Below, one piece after another: positions 37,830 through 48,641 of a DNA stretch of 64,000 bases. Source of the stretch: Siphonodentalium dalli (lineage: Eukaryota; Mollusca; Scaphopoda; Gadilida; Siphonodentaliidae). How positions within the stretch are numbered: position 1 is the stretch's first letter; each line of letters starts with the position of its first letter. The stretch is from NCBI GenBank assembly GCA_032622095.1, contig CP136064.1, positions 276,793,614 to 276,857,613 on the forward strand, read 5' to 3'. Position numbers and translations under genes: made by a program. A model generated the notes under the pieces. The model ran no database searches and was not told the origin of the DNA. It was given only the letters and a program-made list of their open reading frames with translations.

Positions 37830-38150
37830 GTTATTTGCAGAATGAGGTACGTAGATGTTGAATTTAGTGACGCAATCTCACACAGCCAAATTCACCCTCT
37901 GGAGACCTCATTCTGATCAGGCCTCAACAACTGCTATTGGAGACCTACATGTAGGATCAGAATGAAGTTTCTTAGTTGCAGTTGGTGATGTTCATGCAAC
38001 CAATATTCACCTGGATTAATCAGTTTTATCTTCTGCAAATTAGGTTATATTTAAAATACAACAGAAGGGGAAAATCGACGTGCGGGGTAGTGTCACTAAA
38101 TTCACCCTATGGGGACCTCATTCTGCAAATGTCAGACACATTATACTCAG
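37830..38150. repeat. Interspersed repeat, copy 2
   Basis: Shares AAATTCACCCTCTGG, GACCTCATTCTG and AGTTGGTGATGTTCATG with 28425-28860. Confidence 0.65.
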
Positions 38151-38839
38151 ACTTGGCTCTAATGTGTTAGTTCGACAGATCAAAAGAGAATATCGAGATT
38201 GACGTTTTATGATAATAATCTTAATATTAAATTCATATTAAAGGTACTCAATCCGATCAGAGGGACCCCATCTCAACAGATTCAGGTCACTTTAGTTATC
38301 AGAATCGATTTATTATCCAAAAATAATGCTAACGACTGTGAACCATCGTATATAATTGCCCAAAATGTGTTGTATAGCAACATTTTGTTCAGTGGAATTT
38401 AGTATCGAGAGTATGTCGGTCGGCTTTTTCGGCAAACTTCTGGGACAGAAAGTATTCCCGATAATGAAAAATAATAGATTTCTAAAATCGATATCATATA
38501 AATATGAGCTTTGATGGGTGGCTTCCTCGATTCGAATCAAATATTTTTGCCACCCCCCCCCCCCCCCCCGAAGCCATTGAAATAGTAATTGAGGAGTTTT
38601 ATCGGATTGAGTACCTTTAATTATATCATATATTGCTTATCACCCGGTACGTATAAACTTAAGAGTAGTAATACCATATCATTTGGGTTTGATGGACAAG
38701 TTAGAAAAAATAATCGAAATCATACTGTGAGGTCGCGACGGCTCTGTGTTACATAGGTTTTTTGTTATCAAACAGAGTGGACCCGGCACTCTGGTGCATT
38801 TTTGTGACAACAAAGTCGTTCATAAATTGCCTCGCAATA

Positions 38840-39290
38840 TGTGACCCGCCATATCAAATCCAGGGGATTTTTTTACCCTGTGGCAATGTATTCTCTTATA
38901 TTGCGAGTCGACCATAGGTAGCCTCGCATATATAAGAGAATGCATTTGGCTAGCAATTCTTTATCATTTTTTTTAAATAAATGTTTCTTCCAATTTTTAG
39001 TACATAAAATACAAAACATCCATTACCCTGCAGGGAGCCCCACACATATATAGAAGCATATTGAAGAGTGTCGTCTGCTCATGTTTGTCTGGGGCTCTGT
39101 ATGGGTGAAATTATAAAATTGTTAAAGAATACAAGAAAAAATTATTAAAATTGTAAAAAATTGTTAGGCCAGTGCATTCTCTTATATATATGCGAGGCGA
39201 CCGATGGTCGACTCACATATATAAGAGAATGCATTGGCAGAGTGTACAACAAATCCCGACTTACGACTGGATTTGATATGGCGGGTCACA
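38840..39290 (+). mobile_element. Double-hairpin cassette inside a different terminal repeat
   Basis: Terminal repeats TGTGACCCGCCATATCAAAT and its complement bound 451 bases, with TA on both sides as in Tc1/mariner-type insertions. The two hairpins are the same cassette as in the TTAA copies, but the loop carries an extra segment bounded by GAGCCCCA and TGGGGCTC. Confidence 0.75.
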
Positions 39291-39519
39291 TATATAATAA
39301 TTCCATTTCGTCAATTCGATGGCTCCGGCGTGAATGGCACAGTGCTATTTGGAAGGGCGGAATGTTCAGGTGATAACTCGACTGCATACTTATATATAAA
39401 GTTATAAGTTGTTTAAGGCAAGTGATATGACGATTATCTACCGCAAGTGTAGTATGATTTGATTTGACATTAATATACACATTATGCTCGAATAAATGGA
39501 ATTCCGGTATTAATAATTT

Positions 39520-39669
39520 ATAAGGATTAACTGTCATGTGGATTGTTTTTTATGGAGATGTAACCGTGATGTAAGTTGTCATAACTTGTGTAAAACCTGG
39601 AGGGTTATGACCACTTGCCTCACGGTTACATCTCTGTAAAAACAGTCCACATGACAGTCAATCCTTATA
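39520..39669. mobile_element. Long hairpin MITE
   Basis: Arms TATAAGGATTAACTGTCATG through GGAGATGTAACCGTGA and their complement, about 55 bases each, flank a loop of about 40. Confidence 0.8.
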
Positions 39670-40328
39670 TTTATATACCTTTAGCGAAAAAGCCACTTTT
39701 GTAAATGTATTTCAATCGAAAAGTGTATCGTGACAAAACAAGCCCAAAATATCCCATAGCACCCTTGGTAAAAATGTTAACAGGAACAATTGAAACCCCG
39801 ATGATTTATTAAGTCAATCCTGCGCGAATCCAAATGCCCCCAAAACATTACGCGTTCGTCTTTCCAAACCCAAATGACGTATCGATGTTGTTATGACCTT
39901 GCAGTTATTAGCTGTTGCGCATTCACCGAGAAATAACTGCAACTAGCCACGTGGGCGCCGACCAATCAGAATGCTGGATTTAGTGATGACAACACTTAGT
40001 ATGTAAATATATAAAGATGAAAGAGATAGAGTGAGAAGGAACGCTCTGTCATTTACGCGGCCGCTTGCAGCGGTTCCGTATTAATTAGCATTCACATTAT
40101 TTACCAGAAGGAAAGCTGATGCATAAAACTTATACAGTAGGTGTGCAATTACAAATGCAGTTGACCCCAGAGTGTAATAATTGGACCCAAAGAAGCAATC
40201 AAGCCATTCTTTCTTCCGGTGCATTTGGAAATTATAAGGACACCACACCCCCCCCCCACACCAGAAATGGACTATCTAGCCACGCGATTGATCAAAAGTC
40301 GATCTGGTGTGTTTTTATTTTCACTTAC

Positions 40329-40410
40329 CCTCCCCTGAGTATCTGATAGGAATTTGGTCCTCCGGTTGCGATACAGCTTATTGGCCGAATACCGACAGCA
40401 TTGGTTGCAT
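40329..40410 (-). CDS. ZP gene exon: ZP-C middle
   Basis: An 82-base exon lies between acceptor CTTTCTACAG and donor GTAAGTGA. It enters in phase 1 and leaves in phase 2, matching both neighbours. The peptide is NATNAVGIRPISCIATGG, then PNSYQILRGG, corresponding to the ZP-C segment in which a cysteine is followed by an ATP/ATG-like turn and Y.(I/L)(I/L)..GC. The exon carries an N-A-T sequon. It is too short to be found by length alone. Splice sites, phase and family pattern together make it convincing. Confidence 0.85.
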
Positions 40411-40559
40411 CTGTAGAAAGGTTAACACGATTAGAATCACCAGCTTCATGTGATCAACATAATATTGTTCCATTTGTTTGAGGATATACTATCTACGATT
40501 CACTCAACATGTACAACCACCCGCACAGTGACCACCCGATTTTCCGGGGCGGGTTTTTA

Positions 40560-41176
40560 TCTATTATCTATTTTGGAAGATCTGTGTGTCTGTGTGTGTG
40601 TGTGTGTGTGATCGCGATGGACTCGAAAACGCCGAGGTCAAATCTGTTTTTACGCCGTTTTGCGCTAATATATTTCAGTTCGGTGCTCACAAATCGATTC
40701 GATATAGCGCGAATAATAAATTGCCAGTCATATAATTTGCACGGTTAGAATCTGTGGCGCTTCATCTTTCCAATGATGTATCACACGCCTGTGTACGTTT
40801 AAAGTTTCTACCTTAATAATCGGGAAGAACGCAGGACCATGCTTCGCTCATCGAAAAACATTGCGTAAATATATTACGCCATCAACAGTTCGTGACGTGA
40901 TCGCGTTAACTCTTAACCGGCCGATGTCGCGTTAACTCATCACCGGCCGAGGTATCCGCAAATGACATTGTGCTATATATCTCGGAAACGGGTGGAGCTA
41001 TCGACTTGAAATTTGGTATGTGTATGTATCTTGCCCCGGATACGAATTTTATCGGGTCGCCGAGCCCGTGCGACGCCAGCTTCGCGCATGCGCAGACCAG
41101 ATCTCGGAAACGGGTGGAGCTATCGACTTGAAATTTGGTTTTTGAATAGCCCGGACGAAGTCGGGTCACCTTCTAG
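40560..41176 (+). mobile_element. Helitron-like element, complete copy
   Basis: Begins TC after an A (TCTATTATCTATTTTGGAAG), then a TG microsatellite and GATCGCGATGGACTCGAAAA. It ends with a stem-loop CCCGGAC-GAA-GTCGGG, then GTCACCTTCTAG followed by T. TC start, 3' hairpin, CTRR end and A/T flanks are the Helitron signature. It has no coding capacity. An internal ATCTCGGAAACGGGTGGAGC block is repeated. Confidence 0.7.
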
Positions 41177-41643
41177 TCTATTATATATTTTGGAAGATCT
41201 GTGTGTCTGTGTGTGTGTGTGTGTGATCGCGATGGACTCGAAAACGACCTAGCCGATTTCGATGAAACTTGGTATGTGGGGGTATTTTCGGCCGGGGGGT
41301 GGCATGGGCTTATCAATTTTCAGATCCGAGGTCAACTTTTCACGTGCCGAGGTCAAATCTGTTTTTACGCTGTGTTACGGGACTTTCATTTGAGTTCGGT
41401 GCTTACAAATCGATTCGAAACAGCGCGAATAATTAAATGCCATTCATAATAATGACACTGTGAGAATCTTTCGTGTTTCCTCTTTCCAACGATATATAAT
41501 GCGTATGTATCCGTTTTAGTTATCTGCCTCGATTATCAAGAAGAAGTGGTACTATCTTCCATCAGGATAAAAACAATGCGTAACTTCTATGACGTCGTTA
41601 GAGTTCATAACGTTAGATCACGTTAACGCTTAACCGGCCGATG
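41177..41643 (+). mobile_element. Helitron-like element, adjacent head-to-tail partial copy
   Basis: Starts TCTATTATATATTTTGGAAG directly after the CTAG of the previous copy and follows it through GGACTCGAAAACG, ACAAATCGATTCGA and TTAACCGGCCGATG, then stops matching before the 3' hairpin. Confidence 0.65.
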
Positions 41644-42000
41644 CATTTGACTGTTTCATTTCATGACAAAATGGCCAAAACATTGTCGTTGATTCAACAA
41701 AATGTGTCCGTTGAGCATATATTTGGTGCATAGTTATCCAGATCAAAATTGTTGATTCGCTCATAGCATGTACTATAGTTTTTGTTAATATTGGAAAATA
41801 GGGAATTGTCAGAACAAAACAGTACAGGCAACATCTAAGAGTCAATCCCGGTTTTTGTCGGGTGATAATAGTCGATCCCGATTAACAATATTATTTGTTT
41901 TGGAAAATGGCATAGAATATTTAATTTGTCCAAACAGTTTCAAGCCAAAAATACAACGATCATCTCTCAATGTTTCATCAGATCTCTTTGAAATCCTTAA

Positions 42001-42421
42001 CCCTTTACCCAACAAAACGGCAAAAAACGCCCAAATAAAGCTTCAACAGCCTAAAATATCATCGGTCTGTCTCAATAACACCATACAAATATGGATATCA
42101 TTGGAACCGGTTCATTGACCACATTGTGTTGGTTACAGTTATGCCCTGTGCCATTGCATTCTCTTATATATGCGAGTCGACTATAGGTCGCCTCGCGTAT
42201 ATAAGAGAATGCATAGGCAACAAATTCTTTTTTAACACTTTTTACCATTTTTTCTTACATTCTTTAACAATTTTATAATATTTTTCTACATTCTTGGACA
42301 ATTTTATCATTTTTAATATGTGTTAAGCCAATGCATTCTCTTATATATGCGAGGCGACCTATGGTCGACTCGCATATATAAGAGAATGCATTGGCACAGG
42401 GCCGTTCTGTTGGGTAAATGG
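42001..42421 (-). mobile_element. Double-hairpin TTAA element, copy 6
   Basis: A full-length reversed copy with TTAA on both sides. The loop shows an internal duplication of the AATGTA(A)GAAAAAAT segment shared with copy 4. Confidence 0.85.
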
Positions 42422-42487
42422 TTAATCAGAATGTTTAATTCAGTGAGAATACTTTACTCATTAGTTATTTCAATATAACAATTTTAT

Positions 42488-42703
42488 AATTTCAACCATA
42501 CAGAGCCCCAGACAAACATGAGCAGACGACACTCTTCCATATGCTTCTATATATATGTGGGCCTCCCTGCAGGGTTATGGGTGTTTTTTATTTTATGTCC
42601 TAAAAATTGTAAAAAAAAATGTTAGGCCAATGCATTCTCTTATATATGCGAGGCGACCTATGGTCGACTCGCATATATAAGACAATGCATTGGCACAGGG
42701 TAT
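42488..42703 (-). mobile_element. Half copy of the 38.8-39.3 kb element
   Basis: One hairpin plus the loop segment bounded by GAGCCCCA and the end CACAGGGTA. It is the reverse complement of the left half of the 38840-39290 element. Confidence 0.75.
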
Positions 42704-42875
42704 TGCGTGTGGATCAGTCCAAAAAATATGTTGCGGCTGGACCTATTTCAGTTTTTGAGCATCCCATTGGTGCACATCTCCAGGCCAGCGAGGACCCCGA
42801 TTCCAATGTTTCCTTTTACAACTGAACGGGTATGTCCATTTAGCAAAGAAATGCTTAATATAATAGCATACTTAC

Positions 42876-43021
42876 TGACAAGAGTTCCTCTTAATCTGAC
42901 CTTCGACCCAAGCGGCATAGCTCCTTCGATTGTGTTGCCCAAGATATTGATTACGTCTATTGTGAACGTGCCGCTCGATTCCACACCAATTTTCTCAATG
43001 ATCTCAATAGGTGCAATGTAC
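42876..43021 (-). CDS. ZP gene exon: ZP-N to ZP-C junction
   Basis: A 146-base exon lies between acceptor GTTCCCCAG and donor GTAAGTATG. It enters in phase 2, completing a serine, and leaves in phase 1. It reads YIAPIEIIEKIGVESSGTF, then a TIDVINILGN block and MPLGSKVRLRGTLV. The pattern TF.(I/L).(V/L)......G........LG..V.LR..L is the first part of ZP-C in many invertebrate ZP proteins. A partial copy of the double-hairpin element (42488-42703) lies 170 bases downstream in the intron. Confidence 0.85.
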
Positions 43022-43702
43022 CTGGGGAACAACACATGTAAGACCAATTCAATTTAATTTAATTTAATAACATGTAACACCATCTCATAACATCTGGTCA
43101 ACCGTGGGTACATTAAATATAATTTAGTTTGTAATTCCAGGTACCATTATCTCTCCTTATTAAATTGTCAAAAAGGAGATTATATCTGGCATATTTAGTC
43201 ACTTGGACATCTGGACGATGTCCTTTGTCTCATAGTTGGCCAATCAGAATGAACCACGTTAAGAAAATTGATTCATTTATGGATATTTCCTTGTCCCCAG
43301 ATTGATATTACGTACACTAAAGAGAAGTTTAAATAATGTTAGCTCCGTGACTACTCGTGTACATGTTTATACTTGTGTTGAATAAATGTAATCATATCTA
43401 AGAGCTCTTACTTAGTGAAAAGGCAACATGTGAGTGCCATATACATTCCCGTTCACATGTATATGTATATTAAGATTTGGCATAATGCAAGATAAGCAGC
43501 AGGCACGTACGTTGAGGGGCAGGAGGGAACGGTTCATACTGATGTATTACTCCCACATTTGCCCCATTATATTATGCATCGATTCTATTTGTGTACAAAT
43601 CGAGTAATTCCGTGACTAGGGTTCATATTAATCTAAGCGAGATAACTCTATAAAAAAGACTATTACATTGGTGGCGCCTTCTCATGAATATGCATGTTGG
43701 CG

Positions 43703-43783
43703 TGACGTCATTATTTGTGATCTATAAATAAGTCTATCACATCGGTTATGCTTTCTAATAATAGGCATGGTTGCATGACGTCA
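43703..43783 (+). promoter_or_regulatory. Paired CRE-like sites upstream of the recombinase
   Basis: TGACGTCA occurs at 43703-43710 and 43776-43783 in two diverged direct repeats 73 bases apart, with TATAAATA-like sequence at 43723 between them. They lie about 200-280 bases upstream of the recombinase frame. TGACGTCA is the canonical CREB/ATF site. Promoter function is inferred. Confidence 0.4.
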
Positions 43784-43987
43784 TTATATGTGTTATCTAT
43801 TTTCATTGGCTAACAATGTGAGTTACAATTTGGGCGCGCTCGCTAAATTGCTATAATAAAATTACTTTGTCTTGATCTGCATTACGAAGTGGCAGCAATA
43901 AATGTTATAAACCGTTAAAGGTAAGAAAAAAAAGAAAAAAAAAAAAAAAAGGCACAAATAAAAATCATTACATTCAATGGAAGGCGT

Positions 43988-44866
43988 TTGTGTCATTCTG
44001 TGAATATTTTTCAAATTTCTGCGTATTTACCCGCTACAAAGGAAATACTGCAGTGCTATACGCAATTTCTTAGTAGATCATTTGACTCAACAGATTCTAT
44101 CAGTAATTATTTGAGTGGTGTTAAAGTGCTACATATTAGATTGGGTCTCTCTTGTGAAGCTTTTGAAGCCCCAGAAATTAAACTTACGCTAAAAGGAATT
44201 GCCAGATTAAAACCACATTGTATAAAGCAATCTGAGCCAATTACACCTGAGATATTAGTAGATATTTCTCAATATCTGGACTATGGAAATCCAATTGAAG
44301 CTACTTTCTGGGCAATGTTTCTCCTGGCATTTTTTCTAATGCTTCGCAAATCTAATTTAGCGCCGGAATCAGCTAAGAAATTCAATTCAACGCATCAGCT
44401 GACACGAGGAGACATATTGCAATCAGATAGCGTTCTTCTGGTTATTATAAAGTGGACCAAAACAATTCAATTTGGTCAAAGAATTTTAAGAATGCCAGTG
44501 CTATCTATTCAAGAGTCTAGAATTTGTCCAGTATCTGCATATAAGAACATGTTAAAACTAGTTCCAGGGAAACTCACCAATCCGGCATTTATGCATCCCT
44601 CTGGTCAACCAATCACCTATCAACAGTTTCAATCATTCCTTAGGAAAATGATTTCAAGGACTGGTAGGGAACCTTCCCCTTATTCAACACACGCGTTCAG
44701 AAGGGGTGGGGCCACTTGGGCATTTCAATCACAAGTTCCAGGAGAGTTGATTCAGTTGATGGGTGATTGGAAGAGCGATGCATATAAGCGGTATTTACAT
44801 TACACAATAGAGGATAAATTTTTAATAGCCAAACAGATGCGTAACCACATGTGTGCAGTTATTTGA
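43988..44866 (+). CDS. Tyrosine recombinase (Crypton/Ngaro/DIRS type)
   Basis: The open frame covers 292 residues, but its first codon is TTG, not ATG. Catalytic residues are visible: R120 (LMLRKSN), K155 (IIKWTK), H235-x-x-R238 (STHAFRRGG), W261 in place of the second His (MGDWKSDAYKRYL) and Y269 as likely nucleophile. The segment YTQFLSRSF...SISNYLSGVKVLH is typical of the N-terminal SAM-like domain in these elements. The expected upstream part (QWKAFVSFCEYF) is present at 43975-44013 but in a different frame. A frameshift near 44000-44060 therefore separates the N-terminus from the catalytic body, so this copy is probably inactive unless the frames are read otherwise. Downstream it overlaps the SGNH frame by 16 bases. 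Confidence 0.85.
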   Translation: MCHSVNIFQISAYLPATKEILQCYTQFLSRSFDSTDSISNYLSGVKVLHIRLGLSCEAFEAPEIKLTLKGIARLKPHCIKQSEPITPEILVDISQYLDYGNPIEATFWAMFLLAFFLMLRKSNLAPESAKKFNSTHQLTRGDILQSDSVLLVIIKWTKTIQFGQRILRMPVLSIQESRICPVSAYKNMLKLVPGKLTNPAFMHPSGQPITYQQFQSFLRKMISRTGREPSPYSTHAFRRGGATWAFQSQVPGELIQLMGDWKSDAYKRYLHYTIEDKFLIAKQMRNHMCAVI

Positions 44867-45426
44867 TTATAATACAGTATAATATAATTTCAGCTGACAG
44901 ATTCAATGATATTAGAGCTCGTTTGGTAACAGACTCAATAGGCAAGTATGTATCTGACGTGAAATCACTAGACGTCCTAGCATTTAGAGGAATCAATATC
45001 TCAAAGATGGCATTCCTGGTGAAGTCAGGGAAGTTGTATGGTAACAAATTATCATCTTACTCTCACATAATATATCACGTTGGAACCAATAGCATAGAAG
45101 AATCATCAGAAGAAGATATTATAAAAGCCTTTGAATCTCTAATAAAATGTTCAAAGAAGGTTTCTAGGGCAAAAATCATCATGTCATCAATAATACCTAG
45201 GCCTACAGACATATTAGAGCTGGGTACAAAAGTTATATCTGTGAATGATCTGTTAAATGACTTGTGCCAAGAATATCGTATAGAATTTTTGAAAACATAT
45301 AGAGTATTTATTGCCAAAGGAGCTCCAATTCTAGATTTGTATTCAGGGGATAAGTTGCATTTGAATTATGAAGGGACAAGGAGGATGAGATCTCTTATGA
45401 TTCAAGTGGTGAATAGATTAACTTAA
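44851..45426 (+). CDS. SGNH/GDSL-like hydrolase of the mobile element
   Basis: A 191-codon frame with no initial ATG; the first in-frame ATG is at 45007. It shows weak but ordered SGNH blocks: LVTDSIGKYV (GDS replaced by TDS, Ser29), HVGTNSI (Gly78, Asn80) and SGDKLHLNYEG (Asp167, His170). Ser, Asn, Asp and His of the catalytic scheme are therefore retained. A possible splice acceptor TATAATTTCAG at about 44891 would join it in a spliced message. SGNH proteins are esterases or lipases. In mobile elements their role is unclear. The call rests on motif order rather than overall similarity. Confidence 0.6.
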   Translation: MCSYLIIIQYNIISADRFNDIRARLVTDSIGKYVSDVKSLDVLAFRGINISKMAFLVKSGKLYGNKLSSYSHIIYHVGTNSIEESSEEDIIKAFESLIKCSKKVSRAKIIMSSIIPRPTDILELGTKVISVNDLLNDLCQEYRIEFLKTYRVFIAKGAPILDLYSGDKLHLNYEGTRRMRSLMIQVVNRLT

Positions 45427-45483
45427 TTTCCTAAAGTTAGCAACATCAATATAATGTAATATACGGAATATAGAAGGCTTGAC

Positions 45484-45795
45484 AGTGACTTGAGCAGTGG
45501 CAGCGCGACTGTGGGTCTGTTTGTGTCATTTCTGTTATAATTCGGATACTATTTTATAATTATAGTTTTCAGTATATGGATGGTGATATAAATCAATTTA
45601 TATACAAAGTACTTTAAAAGTATCGACTAGGAAAGTGGTGGCATGATAACTTTAATAGTGGCATTGCGACTATTGGTCTGTTTGTGGCATTACTTTTATG
45701 GTTAGTTTATGTTTAGTTATCAGATTGGTAGGTAATTGCTGAGGCATGTGATCATTTGATGGCATTGCGATCATAGGTCATTTGAAGAGAGAGGG
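45484..45795 (+). repeat. Degenerate direct repeats downstream of the SGNH frame
   Basis: Three related blocks share GGCATTGCGACTATTGGTCT-like sequence (starts about 45490, 45650, 45756). They may be terminal or split direct repeats of the recombinase element. No matching block was found upstream by eye. Confidence 0.5.
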
Positions 45796-46689
45796 GCCCG
45801 AATTTGCTCCCCAACTTCATGTTTAATGTTTCAGTTTTTTCCTCCTGATCTTTCCTTTTTTGGTGGCCTATGGCTTGGCGGTTCAAAAAGGGTATAAATC
45901 TAAACTAAAACTTGACTGCTTTTAAATATTTAAGCTATGTTCTGACAACATGTAGTAAATGGTTTTCAAGAAGTAATCTTAATTGTTTAACACAAAATGA
46001 GAACATTTAAATTAAATCCTATGAAGTAGTTTTATTGAACGCTCTATATTTAGAGCAAGTAGGAAACAAACACTTGACTTGAATCTGTTTCCTTATTTGA
46101 TTTGATCTCAGTGCATGTGTATTCATATGCTTGTTTGATGTGATAAATTAGTTGCATGTGTGTCAGTGGTATTGCATGTGTTCCGTATGTATATGTATAT
46201 GTCTTGCACGTTTGTCATCTTTGTCTTGCATGTATTGTATGTTTGTTGATGTATGATTGTTTGTCACTTCGTATATGATCAAGTCATCCGTAATAAACAG
46301 CTAAAGGTAATATATGGTCTTCAAGATGTTTTTCTAAACCCATGTCATGGAATTACTCTACTGGGTTCACAGGTCATGTTCTATTAGAATAAATAATTGA
46401 TTATGGAACCTTCTGGAATCACCAATCTATCAAAAAATCAAATTGATCGGCGTCTCAGCTATGACACACGCGGCCACTGACTCAAATGAAAAAAAAAATT
46501 AAAAAAAATTGCGGCCCCATGTCAGCTGCCGTTTATTATAAAAATCTACCGGTGCAGTATTAACAAACACATTAACAACTCGTGTTGTTCTGCGTATGTC
46601 TTGACTTAATCAAACTTGTATTGACTGCGAAAATGACAAGTTGTAGAAATTGTAGACATATAATTATACGATTCCCTTTGAATATATAG

Positions 46690-47150
46690 AGGATCTACAA
46701 CGAGTCCCCAGTTTATAGCGTAATTTACAAAACGAGTCCAGTAAATTGGGGACGAGTTGTAGATTATATTTATTACATGGTCCAAAACCTCGATAAATCA
46801 TACTTAAATCAACAAATGGGACGTGAAACTAACATCGGCTTCTATAATGCGTGCGACGACGTTTCACGTAACTATACGTTGTTTGCCCGCATAAATAAAT
46901 GGTCACAGATAGATAAAGACTCTGACGTATTTAATGGCGTATATTTAATGAAATAACTTTTCAAACTCTTCATTCATTAGAGTTTGGTGGGAAAATATTG
47001 GAAGTCGTAGTATTTTTGAAACGTAGCAAGACAAGACGACAACCCGGAAGTCAAAGGTCACCTGACACTATTTCCTGTTATTAAACGAACATTTAATATC
47101 ACAATTTATAGAGTGGGTTTATTGAATGAAATAAGGGTAGGATCATGTAA
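46690..47150 (+). mobile_element. 480-bp interspersed repeat, copy C
   Basis: The best preserved hairpin (GGATCTACAACGAGTCCCCA ... GGGGACGAGTTGTAGAT) and all later blocks. It ends with about one and a half units of the 19-bp motif, unexpanded. Confidence 0.85.
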
Positions 47151-47587
47151 TAAATATAAAGTATTGATACGACTGCCACAAACATGTTCAATACACCATG
47201 GCGATCCCCAATCCTCACCACTCAATCATCAATCACTATCCCACAAAAACATCGCCAAGGTGTTGGGTGTTTTCTTTATCGCATACGATGTACGTACTGT
47301 TAAGTTGTTCAGAAGAGACCGCGGTATAGATGCAATCAACTAGAGAATATGGGATTTCCAAACCTGTCAGCACATTTAACACTTCAGTAGAGAGTGACCC
47401 CTTCATCAATATGTATTCTGAATTTTGTTGGTTTTGAAAGTATAAGTCGAACTTTCTGTAAAACAGACGTGTGTTTTACGTCACGCCTATAAAGTTGTGT
47501 TGATGTCCCAGATAAGCGAGTTTTGGGCCTGGAACAGTGTGTGGGTCTTCAGCGCAGTTGATTCTGTATGTAGATACGAATACTCAC

Positions 47588-47766
47588 GATTCCTGGATTA
47601 CCAATGTATTGTTGGTTATGTTCGGGAACGATTGGTAAATTTCCAATCCGTTTTCGTCGTACGTACACGTGACCAAGTAATTATCTCCCTGGAGATTGAC
47701 GTATCCGCCAGTATCGCCATATGCAATCTCTATGACAACTGTATACACCTCAGCATTCTTTTTTTT
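47588..47766 (-). CDS. ZP gene exon: end of ZP-N
   Basis: A 179-base exon with donor GTGAGTATT and phases 0 in, 2 out. It encodes KKKNAEVYTVVIEIAYGD, then GGYVNLQGDNYLVTCTYDEN, then a segment with two overlapping sequons (NITNNT). Y.V.C.YDE.G is the hallmark of the fourth ZP-N cysteine region. The acceptor is probably GAACAG directly before an A8 run, which gives phase 0 as the 53.9 kb exon requires. The alternative AG five bases earlier (CTGAG) would shift the frame. The weak polypyrimidine tract makes the exact acceptor the least certain point. Confidence 0.8.
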
Positions 47767-48641
47767 CTGTTCTCAGTCAAGTGAAGATATAAATCCGAAC
47801 AGTTAGTTTCATATCATATCTATCTATATATCAATAATAAGTGATTTGTTTTCATGCGTCCAAAATTTTAAAACATAAATAGGTCATTTTGTTTTAAACA
47901 ATATTTATTGATACCCTCAATCAAAATAAATTACATTTTCGATTGTACATAGTCTGTTGCCCACTTACCTTAAATACTAAAATTGCTTCACATTAAATTA
48001 CCCCGAGTCTTAGTAAGACTTATAGCCTGAAAAATCTCGTCCAATGACTGGCTGTATATACTAAGGGAATTCGATGTGACAGTTAATATACAAATACACA
48101 TTTAATAGAATTATTCATAAGTTAGCGCTCTGGGATTTGTTCACACGCGGGCGATTTTTAAAGAACTGTTCAGTATTGTTCTAAACGACTGTTGAACAGA
48201 CTTCATATAGTGTGTGAGCAAAGTCTTATTAAATTCCCTTAGTAAATTTAGCCAAAACATACTCCAAAACTGGAATTTATATCTATATCTAAATCCAATA
48301 TAGATATTAATTTAATCTGAAAATTAAAGTGAAATAATTAAACTATATATAGCCATTATTCAGTCTTATTAAAACTAGACCTAATTTTCATTACTTTCAA
48401 CTTACAGTCTTGAGACATTCATGGAAAAATATATTTCAAACGGGAGAAATCCAACCAATTCGCACCAGGCAATGCCTTGCTCGACCAATCAATAACTGCC
48501 TGCGAATCCCATTACCTATTCATATTCTGCCCTCATAGTAATTATTCATACAAGCACCGCCCAATAGTTCTAGAAATAAGTATTACCGAAGGCGGAAATG
48601 CTAGATGAATGTGGGGCTACGAAATACAAATTGTCGAAATT

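Larger units (their letters stand above)
43650..45800 (+). mobile_element. Tyrosine recombinase plus SGNH-hydrolase element
   Basis: This segment holds a tyrosine recombinase frame, an overlapping SGNH-type frame, an upstream direct repeat with CRE-like sites and downstream degenerate direct repeats (about 45490, 45650 and 45756). No reverse transcriptase, RNase H or gag-like frame is visible on either side within the introns read here. Known: tyrosine recombinases drive DIRS and Ngaro retrotransposons and Crypton DNA transposons, and SGNH hydrolases have been reported in some Ngaro-type elements. Inferred: either a Ngaro-like remnant that lost its RT or a Crypton-like unit carrying an SGNH gene. 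Outer boundaries are not determined. Confidence 0.6.

Noticed and set aside
38840-42703. Inversion of the loop between the two hairpins (39.0 versus 42.5 kb)
   Set aside because: At first the loop seemed flipped. The 42.5 kb copy is simply the reverse complement of the left half of the 38.8 kb element, because the two hairpins are themselves inverted copies.
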